From assembly GCF_000264905.1 (NCBI RefSeq), contig NW_006763151.1, positions 307,643 through 371,642 on the forward strand: 64,000 bases of DNA, read 5' to 3'. Below the pieces are notes generated by a model, which saw only the letters and a list, made by a program, of their open reading frames with translations, did no database searches and was not told where the DNA came from. The first letter of the stretch is position 1; every line of letters starts with the position of its first letter. Shown piece after piece: positions 34,793-46,100 of this stretch. The stretch comes from Stereum hirsutum FP-91666 SS1. Taxonomy: Eukaryota > Basidiomycota > Agaricomycetes > Russulales > Stereaceae. Both the position numbers and the translations under genes were made by a program.

Positions 34793-36544
34793 TTACACCT
34801 CCCTCCCTCCAATCAACATTATCACCTTCTCATATATCGTAAACACTATCCCTCCGCTCATCTACACAAGTCACATCAGTGTCAATCTCAATCGCCACAG
34901 GACGAGGACAAGGAAGAGGAGGAGGAGGAGAAGGAGGAGGGGGAGAGAACGCACGATAAGCCTCGCCAACCTCGGCGTCGTGCCCGTCCAAAATCTCCGT
35001 ACACCTTCCTCCGTGAAGATCCTATACGCGCAATGGAACGAGTTACGGTATTGTGTGCGCGCCTCGAGGGATTGCATTCGCGTTTTGATCACACTACGAA
35101 CACAACACATCACAAGTCAGCGCCCGTGCCCTCTGAGCTCTTGCAATGTAAAATATGAAGAAAGAAAGGAAGAACGCACTCCAACGGCATAGTCGTATAA
35201 ACGGTCACCAAGCCCGCAATCGCCCCGATCCCGAACGTAACGCCCGAAGGCAACTGCTGCCCCGCCCTCGTCCTGCTCTGGACGAACTGTTTCAGTGTGG
35301 CGTAGGTCGTGAACCGGATGGCGGAGTTCGCGCCTTGGCGCATCATCTGTCGCGCGCGCGCCACGTCCATTCGTTGTTGGTTGTTGGTTGTTCATGTAGA
35401 ATGGGCCGTTGTTCGTTGTTCGTTGTTCGTTGTTCGTTGTTCATGCGGAATGGATCGTGTTAGTATAATGGATGAGAATGTCTGGAAAGATCGGAAGAGA
35501 GGTGCGGGTGGTATGGGTATGGGTATGGAACGTACGACGGGGAAAAGACCGCGATAAATCCCACGGATGCCTTCTTGTCGAACGATGGACATCGTCCCGT
35601 GCACGAGGCCGCGGTATTGTGGTTGTGGCCGTTTAGCGTCGTCGATGAGTTTTGTTCTGAGTGGAGGGGAATTGATAGCATAAGAAGACAATGGGGCAGA
35701 GATAGCGTAAGAAGGAAGAGTGAAGGGACTTGAGTAGAGTAGGGTAGAGTAGAGATGAAAACACGTACTTGATGGTCTCAGAGGGCGTCACGGCAAGTAC
35801 GGCCTCTGTCATTCCTGCACCGAGTCCAGCTGTCCGGAAAATATAGAGACATCCATCAGTACCAGGTAACAGCGAAGTTTATAACAACCTCCAAACACAG
35901 AAAATCACATACCCAACAAACTCCTCGGCGCACTGATTTTACCCTCCACGCCACACGCCACACCACAAAACGTCAACATAGACAACAGAAAACAGAAGTA
36001 AAGCGGAAACACACACCTGCTCATCCGCCAACAGACTCTTGAAATGATCATAACTAACAAATCGAACTCCAGCCTTCGTCGCATTCCCGATCACGAGTGC
36101 CGTACAGCCAGAATAGAGACCTGTCACGCCGTGTTTCTTCACGGTCTCGCGGACGATGGCGATTGGGGATTCACGCTGGAAACATAAGCAACGGTCAATC
36201 AGGTCAATATTCCAGCCTCGAGTGTGAATCGTAAGAAGGGAAGAATATAAAGGAAGGGCTGAGAAAGTGGAAAGGGGGAGCAATGTGGCGCACCTTTCCT
36301 CCGAACTGAGTGCGCGTTTTGACGAACTCGGTGGGGTAGGTCACGAACCTAGTATCCTAAGCTTCGTCAGCTCTGTCTCTCCTCACACCCAACCGTGATC
36401 TTCAGCAGTATAATTTGGACGAGATGGGATAGTGAAAGAAATTATAAATAGAAGATGGTCGGATAGAGATGCTCACGCTTCGACGGCACCGGCGGTCGCA
36501 CCTGCGAAGAGGGAGTGCAACGGCTTTTCTTTCTTGGAGGTCAT
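34793..36544 (-). CDS. CTP1: Mitochondrial tricarboxylate (citrate) carrier
   Basis: Seven or more exons from MTSKKEKPLHSLFAGATAGA (36544) to YEKVIMLIGGREV. Three carrier repeats are visible, each with the PX[DE]XX[KR] signature: YPTEFVKTRTQFGGK, VTPSETIKTKLIDD and MPLDVIKTRMQSLE. Each is followed by a second helix motif (GLYSGCTALVIGNATKAGVR; GIYRGLFPVMMRQGANSAIR; RRFWTGTTPRLARLI). QGANSAIRF and the TQFGGK end of repeat 1 are typical of the citrate transport protein, which exchanges mitochondrial citrate for malate across the inner membrane. About 290 residues, the family size. The gene diverges from HEM4. A 7-bp microsatellite lies inside one intron. Confidence 0.9.
35372..35442. repeat. 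Paired 7-bp microsatellites inside a CTP1 intron
   Basis: Two adjoining short arrays: GTTGTTG-type units at about 35374-35393 and GTTGTTC, five copies, at about 35408-35442. A related 7-bp array in the opposite orientation lies at 5702-5728. Confidence 0.7.
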
Positions 36545-37155
36545 CTCGAGTAAGGAGTCGGCTAGTATTCAAATGCTGGAGGTGGATATGTCGAAGAGAG
36601 TGAGAGTGGCTTCTGACTCGGATGCAGAAGTCAAGTCCAATCAAGAACTGGACAGTATCTAACAAAATCCACAACGAAAATATAAGTCAGCCGTCTGCTT
36701 TCAATTTACTACGTTTACGGTCATTATGACGCAGTAGAATGCACATACGAATGAAGTTCTCCAACTACTTATATTCCCAAGCAGGAGTGGACCTAGTGGT
36801 AGAAAGGAGGAGTCCGATCCCGAAGCGGCGGACATGTGCTCGTCCAGTCCAGGCTTGTTTTGATACAGCACCCATGCATCCGCTACTTACCATGCCCAGC
36901 TCCACTTTTCCCTCGACCCTCACGACCTACTACTTCCCTTCACGGTCTCTTACGAACCTTGGCAACATAACAACTTGACCGTATTCTAAGGTCTGCAATA
37001 TTGCTACCAGACTACACACTATCTCTGGGGCTTGAGCTTGCTTAAACCTGAATCTTGGCTAATCCTTACTTGTCTCGTACCCTGCCCCCTCGAACGCAAG
37101 TACATATCCACGGGAACAATCATAAATCGACAGTAAACATCTTCAGCAAAACCCA
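36545..37155. promoter_or_regulatory. Divergent promoter region, CTP1 / HEM4
   Basis: 611 bp separate the two divergent start codons. Nothing in it codes for protein, and I see no clear known operator. The regulatory role is inferred from orientation. Confidence 0.45.
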
Positions 37156-38322
37156 ATGCCACTACCCAACACACGCGCACCCGTCCTCCTCCTCCGCGCC
37201 CCAAACGGTTCTCCAGACCCCTACGAAGCAGCACTCACCGAATCCGGCTATCGTCCGTTCTCGGTCCCTGTGCTCGAAACTGTGCTTGTCAATGGTGAGG
37301 AGCTCAGGGGGATCTTGAAGGATGGACCAAGTGGAGGCAATGGTGGTGACAAAGAGGGGGAGAGGAGAGGAGGGTACGGAGGTGTCATCGTGACGAGCTC
37401 GAGGGCGGCGGAGGCTTGGGGGAAGGCCGTCGAGGAGATCGCGAATGAGGTGGGCAGTGAGAGTGAGATCGGTGCATGTAAGTTCTACGGTTTATGTCTA
37501 TACTTCACTACTAGGAAACGCAATGTCCTAATATTCTGTGTTCTAACAGCAGCAGCCCCCTCATGGGCCACAACGCCCTTCTACGCCGTCGGCCCCTCCA
37601 CAGCCTTCGCCCTCTCCTCCATCTCCTCCTCTCACCCCTCCCCCACCACCATCGCCCACCTCTGTCCCACCGACATCCGAGGGGCCTACGAATCCGGCAC
37701 CGCAGAGAAACTAGCGCATTTCATACTCCACGACATCCCCGAGTCCAAACGGCAACATGGCAAGAGACTACTGTATTTGACGGGCGACAAGAATAGGGAG
37801 ACGTTGCCTGAGATATTGAGAGAGGGAGGGTTGGGATTGGGGAGTTGTAAGGTCTATGAGACGAGGGGGTCGAGTCGGTTCGAGAAGGAGTTGGGGGAGG
37901 TGGTTAGGGGCGTTGATGTCGGTGTGTTTCTTCCTTTTTTTTCTCAAGGTGGCTATGGTACGGTGCTGACTAGGTATCTATGAAATGATATAGAACCAGA
38001 TAAACCATGGTGGATAACATACTTCGCGCCCTCCGCCGCAGCCTACGTAACACCGTCCATCCGCTCCCTTTTTTCCCTCCCTTCTACCACCACCACTTCT
38101 TCTTCCTCATCTTCCTTGACCTCGCCCCCTGCACCATCATCATCTCCACCAGCCCCCACCCCGAAATGCACAGCACGAATAGCCGCGATCGGACCCACGA
38201 CCGCCGATTTCCTAAGAGAAGAACTGAAACTAGAAGTCGAGGTCGTGCCACACAAACCTGGGGCTGCGACGCTGTGTAAGGCGATAGCGCAGGCGGAGGG
38301 AGAGGGCCCTGGGGATGCGTGA
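37156..38322 (+). CDS. HEM4: Uroporphyrinogen-III synthase
   Basis: Three exons (37156-37477, 37550-37921, 37994-38322) give 340 residues. Markers: the start APVLLLRAPNGSPDPYEAAL, GGVIVTSSRAAEAW, TTPFYAVGPSTAFAL, GKRLLYLTGDKNRETLPEIL, PWWITYFAPSAAAYVTPSI and the final ARIAAIGPTTADFLREE with PHKPGAATLCKAI. The low sequence conservation but constant order of these motifs (VTSxRA, VG-x-xTA, L-x-G-x-x-RE, F-x-S-x-x-A, IG-x-xTA) is characteristic of HemD/HEM4. The enzyme closes hydroxymethylbilane into uroporphyrinogen III in cytosolic heme synthesis. A Ser/Thr/Pro-rich insertion near residue 270 lengthens the fungal protein. Confidence 0.9.
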
Positions 38323-39075
38323 GCGTTTTATTCTATTCTATTTGGGATACGTATTATTGGGGAATTATGCGGACGATTGATTTATTGTGGGGTATATGTC
38401 GTGATATAGGGGTTAGGACTAGGGGTTGGATTGGAGGTGGGTGGGTAAGTCTGTCTGTCGGCGGGATGAGGATGGTTGAGCGTGGACATGGGACGGAGAG
38501 CTAGTAGTAGTACGGATGTTAGAGTGGTTCTAAGTATTCACGACCGTGGCTTGACATCGAATACACGCTATTTTGCATAATTCGGTCGAGAATGAGCCAT
38601 GAGGTGATTTATGTCGTGTAATATATGAAGGTCAGTTGAATACTCTTCCGCAGACTCTTCAAGATCATTCAATCATGACCTCTTGCAAGTTCGGCGTGGG
38701 TCTTGGGCCACACTTACTGTAGTTCTTAGTTGTGCCACACCTCCTTTTCGTCTTCGCTCCGATCATCATAGTAGATGTTTGCAGCAGGATACTACCTCCC
38801 TTAATCATGTATACGCAAAGCCCAGCATATGTCGACTTTTCTTATACGCTTTTTGTTAGAACAGAATCGTGCGGAGAGCCTTCAAGTTATCCTTCTTGTA
38901 CGCATCTCCTCCCCAATTGAAGCTCAATACGACGTGCCACGAAAATTCTCCGTGCAAGCCCTCCACAGCACCCACACGAACAATCTTAATCAGAACTCAC
39001 ATGTTGTAGCCATCCCCAAGCAACATGCCAGCGCTTTCGGGCCACAGGATGCTACGTGTGATACAGCAAAAGTTC

Positions 39076-39085
39076 TGACGTGGCA
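39076..39085 (+). promoter_or_regulatory. UPRE-like site upstream of LHS1
   Basis: TGACGTGGCA lies 243 bp before the LHS1 ATG. TGACGTGG is the established core bound by XBP1/Hac1-type bZIP factors in the unfolded protein response, and LHS1 genes are known UPR targets. Function here is inferred from motif and context. Confidence 0.5.
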
Positions 39086-39210
39086 ATCCACATCGACCAC
39101 GTTGCGCAACCAAGTCGCGTCGGCGCTGTGCCACCCGTACATATAGCTTACCACCCGCCAACACAATCCCGTTAGACACGTAGATGCTCTCTTCCCGCTG
39201 CTGACGCTTT

Positions 39211-39220
39211 TGCCACGTCT
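39211..39220 (-). promoter_or_regulatory. Second UPRE-like site, inverted
   Basis: The plus strand reads TGCCACGTCT, so the minus strand reads AGACGTGGCA, sharing nine of ten bases with the site at 39076. It lies about 108 bp before the LHS1 start codon. Confidence 0.45.
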
Positions 39221-39318
39221 ATCCTATCTAGTCTACTTCACCCCAAGAAAAATCATAGTCTAGTCTAGGAGCTCGAGCATCTTGAGTACTCAGCACTCAG
39301 CGACCGACTCGCGCAACG

Positions 39319-42300
39319 ATGCGTGCACCCAGTCTTCACCTGGGTTTCCTCCCCCTCTCCCTCTCCCTCCTCCTCCCACTCCTCCTTTCGCTCACACTAT
39401 GCGTCTCACCAGCACTAGGAGCTGTCCTCGCGATAGACTATGGTACGGATTATATGAAGGCTTCGTTGATGAAGCCGGGTATTCCGTTCGATGTGTTGTT
39501 GAATAAGGACTCGAAGCGGAAGATACAGAGTTCGGTGGCTTGGAAGGGCGAGGAGAGGTTGTTTGGGAGCGATGCATATAATTTGGTGCGTTGGGTTTTC
39601 TGTTTTGTTTGTTGTGTTGGATTGTTATTTGCGTGACTTGCGAGGGATGGGAGCTGGCACGGGGACTGTGTTGGATTCGAATGAGTCTCGGGCGTTGTCT
39701 TCCTTGATCTGCTGGCAGTGGTATGTTAGGACGTGGACGTGCACGTGAAATGCTCTGCGTACTGAGCTGCTATCATTGAAAACCTGCCATTCACACGATG
39801 GCTTCAGTGTAGCCGTCAATGTACTTCTCGAAACCATCGACTCTGGTGGCGCGCCACAGAATTCGCAACGCCTCTATCTCATCGCCCGTTTTCCATGAAC
39901 CACACGACTAACATGTAACCTTCATGCTCCAAACCCACAGGCCACCCGCTTCCCCAAAGACTCCTACAACTCCCTCAAATACCTCCTCGGCGTCCCCGCC
40001 AACGCCGAAATAGTCTCCTACTACAAAACCTTCTCCGAACCCCCCCTCGTCGCCTCCTCCCGCTTCACCGTCGGGATCCCGAAACCCGGCGGACGCACCT
40101 GGGACATCGAAGAGCTCATCGCCATGCAATTCGCCTACGTCAAGTCCCTCGCCGAAGACGCCGCGGGCGAACGCGTGAACGAAGTCGTCGTCACCGTCCC
40201 GCCGTATTACACCCAATTCGAACGGGACGCGGTGGCGGATGCGGTCGAGATCGCGGGGCTGAGGTTGTTGACGCTGATCAATGACGGGACGGCGGTGGCG
40301 GTTAATTATGCGATGACGAGGACGTTTGACGTTCCGGAAAGGCATATCGTGTTTGATGTGGGTGCGTCGTCGACGAGGGCGACGGTCGTTACGTTTTCGA
40401 CGGCGAAGGGGAAGGGGAAGGAGGTGGGCGGGACGAGCGTGGTGGTTAATGGGGTGGGGTGGGATAGGATCGTTGGGGGGACGGAGATCGATAGGCGGTT
40501 GAGGGACGTGTTGATTGGTGAGTTTGCGGAGAAGACGGGGAAGGATGCGAGGAAGGACGCGAAGGCGATGGCGAGGCTTTGGAAGGAGGCGGGTAGGGTG
40601 AAGGCGATTTTGAGCGCGAATAGCGAGGCGGTTGCCCATGTGAGTTTTAGTTTCCCTCTCTCCCTCTCTCTTTATCTCCAGTATGAGACTGAAATTTTGA
40701 ACGTGCGATTTAGGTCGAGAGCTTGATGGACGATGTGGATTTCAAGACGAAGGTGTCGAGGGCGAGACTCGAGGCGATGTGTGCGGACATGATGCCCCGC
40801 TGGACACAACCCATCCTCGACGCGTTGGAGATGGCGAACTTGACCATGGGCGATATCAAGTCCGTCATCATGACCGGTGGAGCTATGCGCACACCCATGG
40901 TCCAGGCAGCCATTAAAGCCACCATCGGCGAGTACGTCCTACCCTCCCTCTCTCCCCCTCCCCCGTTTCATTCCACTACGTCTCGTGCTCATGCTGATCT
41001 CATCTCACCTTGTACTACAGCGACAAAATCGCGATGAACGTCAACGCAGATGAAGCCGCCGTCCTCGGCGCAGCCCTCCACGGCGCGTCCCTCTCCCGGC
41101 AGTTCCGCACGAAAGATATCCGCGTGCAGGACATCGCGCCGTACGATATCCAAGCGCTCTACGAGGCCGAGTCGGGCAAGGTTGGCAGCGATGGGAGACC
41201 TAGAGTGATCACGACTACTATCTTCCCGAGGGGGAGTAAGACGGATACGAGGAAGACGTTGACGTTTAAGAGGAAGGACGATTTTAAGATTTCGTTCCAG
41301 TATAAGGATATTCCGGCGCCGTGAGTCGACCTTTCTTGTTATTGTTCTTCCATATTTTGCAGTGAGGGGACTGACGTGGATGTGCAGTGAATTCCCGGTC
41401 GAACTGCTCGAGGCGTCGATCACTGGAGTCAAGGAAGCCTTCGCCAATCTTACGGAGATGGGTGGATTGGACCCCGTAGTCAAAGCTACCATCCTGCTCT
41501 CTCCATCTGGTTTCGTATCCGTCCCAGAAGCAGTAGTCTACGCCGACCTCAAAGACGGCTCTCTCGCAGGTACGCATTCCCATCTATCCTTTTCCTCCCC
41601 TCTTCCTCTGTATCATAATCGAGTTGTCCCGAAATAACGGGGCAATACGTTTTGTTTTTGTGATTTCTGCTCGTTCTCGTCGCAATCGCAGGCAAATTAA
41701 AAGGATTCTTTGGTTCAGGCGAAACTTCGACTGAGGACGGTGACGAGGCGGCTACGTCTACGACTTCGGGGTCGGCGAGCAAGAGCACGCAGGCGGCGAA
41801 GGAGACGAGTACGAGTATTCCGTTGGTTGTGGATGTGAAGTTTACGTCTGTTGCGCCGATGTCTGTGGAGACGAAGAAGGAGGCTCGACAACGGTGAGTT
41901 GTCTTCTGCCCTTGCGCATGACTGGGCACTGAACCCCTCTTTCCCCTTGCGTGTCTCCATAGGTTGATCGCAGCGGAGGCCGCAGAGCTCGTCCTGGCGC
42001 AGAGGGAGGAACAGAGGAATACGCTCGAGGGGTACCTTTACCGGCTCAGAGATCTTCTGGAGGGAGACGAGGATAGGCCGTTCGTGAAGTGTTCGACGCC
42101 GGAGGAGAGGAGGCGGATCAAGGAGAAGATGGAGGAGACGATGGGGTGGTTCCAGCATAATCAGGACGAGGCGGAAACTGGCGGGTTCATTGCGCAGAGG
42201 AGTGGGCTTGAGTGCGTATTTTTCTTTATGTTCCTACTCCTACTCCTACTCCTGCGACGGTGAGGTAGTGGTGCTGACTTGGGTGTGAAATTGAAATTGC

Positions 42301-42762
42301 AGAGCGATGGAACGGCCGATCCTGCACCGCTACAAGGAGATCGAAGAATTCCCATCGACGCTGAACAACTCGCAGATGTGGAACTGGCACACGCGGATGT
42401 TCCTCACCGAAGAAAAAGCGAATCTGGCCGCGCACGAGGCGAATGGGACCACTGGACGGTATACGCGCGAGGAGCTCGCGGACCTGGAGAAGACGCTGAA
42501 GGACCACGAGAGGTGGTTGAACGAGTGGGTGGAGAAGCAGAAGTCGGTGAAGATGTATGAGGATCCGGTGATTGAGACGAAGGAGATGAAGGAGAGGGCG
42601 AAGGTGTTGGAGATGGCGCTGCAGAAGCTGGTGAGGAAACCGAAGCCGAAACCGAAGGCGGCGAAGAAGAGTTCGAGTAGTTCGAGTGCGACGCCGAGTG
42701 GGGAGACGACGAGTAGTAGTAGTGCGGGGGCAGAGAGTACAGCGGGGCACGACGAGTTGTAA
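39319..42762 (+). CDS. LHS1: ER-lumen Hsp70-like chaperone (LHS1/GRP170)
   Basis: Eight exons (39319-39585, 39941-40639, 40714-40931, 41021-41320, 41388-41569, 41692-41893, 41963-42211, 42303-42762) give 858 residues. A signal peptide of about 35 residues (hydrophobic LPLSLSLLLPLLLSLTL) ends at LGA. The nucleotide-binding domain contains AVLAIDYGTDYMKASLM, VTVPPYYTQFERDAV, LLTLINDGTAVAVNYAM, HIVFDVGASSTRA and VIMTGGAMRTPMVQ. A beta domain and a long charged helical C-terminal region follow (LIAAEAAELVLAQREEQRN, MWNWHTRMFL). The protein ends GHDEL, a classical ER-retention signal. Lhs1 is an ER nucleotide-exchange factor for Kar2/BiP and aids protein import. Lys/Ser-rich low complexity precedes the HDEL. 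Confidence 0.95.
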
Positions 42763-43104
42763 TGGATCACGCACACATAGAAATATATCCACCACGTACT
42801 TTACCTATATCATGCATTTCCTTGGGGATATCTGTCGGGTGGCACCAAGAAGGATGGACGTGGCGGCTTTGTGAGCGGGAATGACTTGCCATTCCTGGCC
42901 CGGGAACGTATATCCGCGTCAACTGGCCGCGACGCTACGCTGTGCACTCAGTGCATCGCCTGCTTGCTCTCCTCCATACATCCCTGGCCGTCGTCTGGCT
43001 CGGAAGTCCCGGTGTTCTGCCCTTGATCTCTTCTGCGACGACCGTCTTGGTCGACGTCCTGCTTGTCGTCTGTTCCGAGTCGAATAAATCTAACTTGAAG
43101 GACG
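42763..43104. other. Intergenic, LHS1 3' flank and Munc13-like promoter
   Basis: 342 bp with no gene. It holds the LHS1 terminator region and, near 43081, an A/T-rich stretch (GAATAAATCTAAC) shortly before the proposed start of the next gene. Confidence 0.45.
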
Positions 43105-46100
43105 ATGTCACGAAGGAGCTACGACTCCACCACTCATGGCCACGAACGACGAGTCTCGAAGCACCGCGTGACGGACGATGATCTCTTCAAGTCCGTCTTT
43201 TTCTTTTTCTTCCTGTATCCGGGTCGACTCTGACCGGAGGACTCGATGATATCAGCTATGCATCCCGTGTAGCGTAAGATTAGCTTCCGCATTCATCTGC
43301 TATCCTTCCCTTCTCACCATACCATACCGTCTATCCATCCATCCCTTACACCCCCTTGCCACTTTGGCACACAAAAAAACGAAAAACAGTCTTCTCGCCT
43401 ACCTCATCCAACCCAAACCCGTCGACGCATCTATACCGAACGCGGCCAATGGCGTACCAGGCAGCAGCGGAAAGGAAGGCAAGGAACACTCCTCGCGGCT
43501 CTCCGGCGCCATCTCGAGCTCGATGAATCTACTCTCGCTTGGCGACCTGTTCAAGGACAGTAAGGACGGGTCGAAGAACGTGAAGTTCCCGGAGAAGTTG
43601 TTGAAGGTGCTCGAGCAGAGGCTGGAGAATATCGCGATGGGGAAAGACGCAGTGTACGTCCCATTCCGCCCATTTCTTGTGATTTTTGAGACGGGTGTTG
43701 GGCGTTGGGTGGTCGTGGAGGGCTTGGAGGCTTGGTTGATCGCATTGAGTGGGAGTGTGAGCTATTCTCGGTTCTTGCACGGTGCCACAAAGACGATGTC
43801 CATTATACAACCGGCGCTGCATTTGCAGACCTCGCCACAGCTGCTATGGTCACCTCGGCCTCCACGGCAACCAAGCACCCAACCCTACAATTCTTCCAAT
43901 TCTTACTCACACCCCGATATCTATCCAGCTACTCCGACCAACTACTCCGGCGAACGATGGCCGTCTTCTACGGCCAGTTCAAAGTCGACTCGTTCAAACG
44001 CCAAATGAAAGAAAACCGCAAGATCGAAGAGCTCATCCTCATGTTCGCCACCCACGCAACCGGCGTCCTCAAGAAAGATCAATCCCTCTCCGGAGACGGC
44101 TGGAAGATCGAGCTGAACAACCACATCGCCCAGTTCGTCAAGCTCCTCCGCGAGTCCCTCCGCAGTCTGAGCCACGTCTCGCCCGAACTCGTCTCGCGAC
44201 TCGACATGTACGCTGCGAAGCTTTCTGCGCCGGTGGGTGGTGGGCAGGACGCGGGGCCGGGGAGCGAATCGGGCTATGATAGCTCGTCGACGAAGGGGGA
44301 CGGGGATTATGTGAATGTGGGGAAGACGGGGCTGAGTCAGACTATTCATGATATGCCGTTGGTGATGATTGTGGCGAATCTGTTTCAGGTGAGACATGAT
44401 CTGCTGCAAAAAGAGATCGACAAGATGAAGGCGTATTGCACGGAACGGGTGCGTTATTTCCTTTCTTTTCTATCGCCCTCAAGCTACCGGCTAACTTTGT
44501 TTTGAATCCCGAAGGCCGCACTTCTGGATCTCAAGGCAAGTCGCCGTACTGATGTATGGCGTGTTCAGGACTGAACGCCCTTGGTTGCAGACATGCCTGA
44601 AGAACATCACCGCAGGCGCACCCTTCCCCGGCCGCAAAGAAGACTTCGACAGCGAAGCCGCCTGGCAATACTGGAAAACCCTCGAAACCGCGCACCTCTC
44701 CCAACTCATGGTCATCCTCGTCCAATTCAACCCCGAACTCGCGAAATCCACCCCGTCCGACAACCTCCCCACGACGCGTCCGGGTGCACGTCCAGGCTCG
44801 ATGTACGACCGCGCGCAACGCAACGGATCCGTCAGCAGCCGGAAATCCATCCTCTCCCTCGCGAAAGACATGTCCGACCTCGATCTCGCCGGGATCGGGG
44901 AAGACGACGTGGATGTGGACGGCGACGACGAGGTGCAAGTCGGTCATAATTTCACGTATATCCCGCCGAATCCGAAGAAGTATTATAGGCGGCTGCTCGA
45001 GTATTGTCTTGAGGCGGACCTGAGGGCGATGAGGGATCCGAACGTGAACGACGACGACCAGGTGTCGTTGGGGATCCTTTCGCCGGGACATATCGAGCTG
45101 ATCAATGAGTGCGCGCTTAGGTGGAGGATCCCGCAGCCGTATCGGGTGGCGTGCTTTTTGGAGTTGATTAAGGAGCTTTATGAGAGGAATGAGGTGCCGT
45201 TGGATTGTATACCGGAGGCGTTGAGTAACGTGCAGAAGGTGATGCATGAGATCGAGTTTGATAAGTGGCCTATTGCGGACGTGAGTTCGTTTCCGAGTTC
45301 GAGTCCTTTAGTGCTTTGGTGTGCTAATGTGTACGCGCCAGTCGGAATATCTAGTTGGTGTCTACGGAGGCCTCTACAACATCTTCCTCGCCGCGCTCTA
45401 CCACTCCATGGACTCCATCCCGAACCTCAAGAAATCTGACGTCGAAGAACCACTCATGATCCTCGACCTAGTTCGCGAGACCGGCCTGCTCGAACGGTTC
45501 GACGTGGACATCCAGGCGCGGCTGGAAGATATCAGGGAGCGCGTGAGGGCCGTCACGGCGGAGTGGTACGAGAAGAAGATGGCGGGATTGCAGGAGACGC
45601 CAGGTGTGAATAGGGCGTTGCCGTTGTTGCTCTTGACGGACGATTTGGAGAAAAGTGCGCAGACGCTGGATAAGAGGTTCCCTGAACCGTTACTTGGGTG
45701 CGTCTCCTTCCTACCCTCTCATTCTCCTTGAATTCTGGAGTCAGAGTTCGTGTTGTTTCGGGAGTTATGATTGTGCTGATAGTGTGTTTCGTTTCAAAGT
45801 GCGGTGGATCTGGTTTCGTTGGTCGTTGAGGTGGAGGTGCCGATGTTCGTACACGACCTCGAAGCATCTCGAAAACGACTGTTCGAGTCTTCGATGAACG
45901 GGCCGACACCCGACGTGCCTATCCAAGATATCTTCGCGCTGTATCGGCGAACGAAGACGTTACTCGGGATGTATGACGCGTTTTGTCCAAAGTGAGTTCA
46001 CGAGTCTTCTTGATTAAGGGGGGAAGGCGAAAAGCTGACGGTTTAATGCGTGCGTGCTAGTCAACAAGTCAACTTTGATTTGCTTGAATTCTTCGAGCCA

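Larger units (their letters stand above)
38323..39318. other. Intergenic with LHS1 promoter
   Basis: About 1 kb between the HEM4 stop and the LHS1 start. No gene. The LHS1-proximal part holds GACGTG-type motifs (separate entries) and a further GACGTG at 38931-38936 followed by CCACG. Confidence 0.5.

Noticed and set aside
39908..40639. 243-codon minus frame opposite LHS1 exon 2
   Set aside because: Shadow of the Hsp70 coding strand with Arg/His/Pro-biased composition; LHS1 motifs are unmistakable on the plus strand.
43364..43390. TTG at 43364 as start of the Munc13-like protein
   Set aside because: Nuclear genes rarely start at TTG, and the upstream sequence looks like a polypyrimidine tract; an upstream spliced ATG exon explains the frame better.
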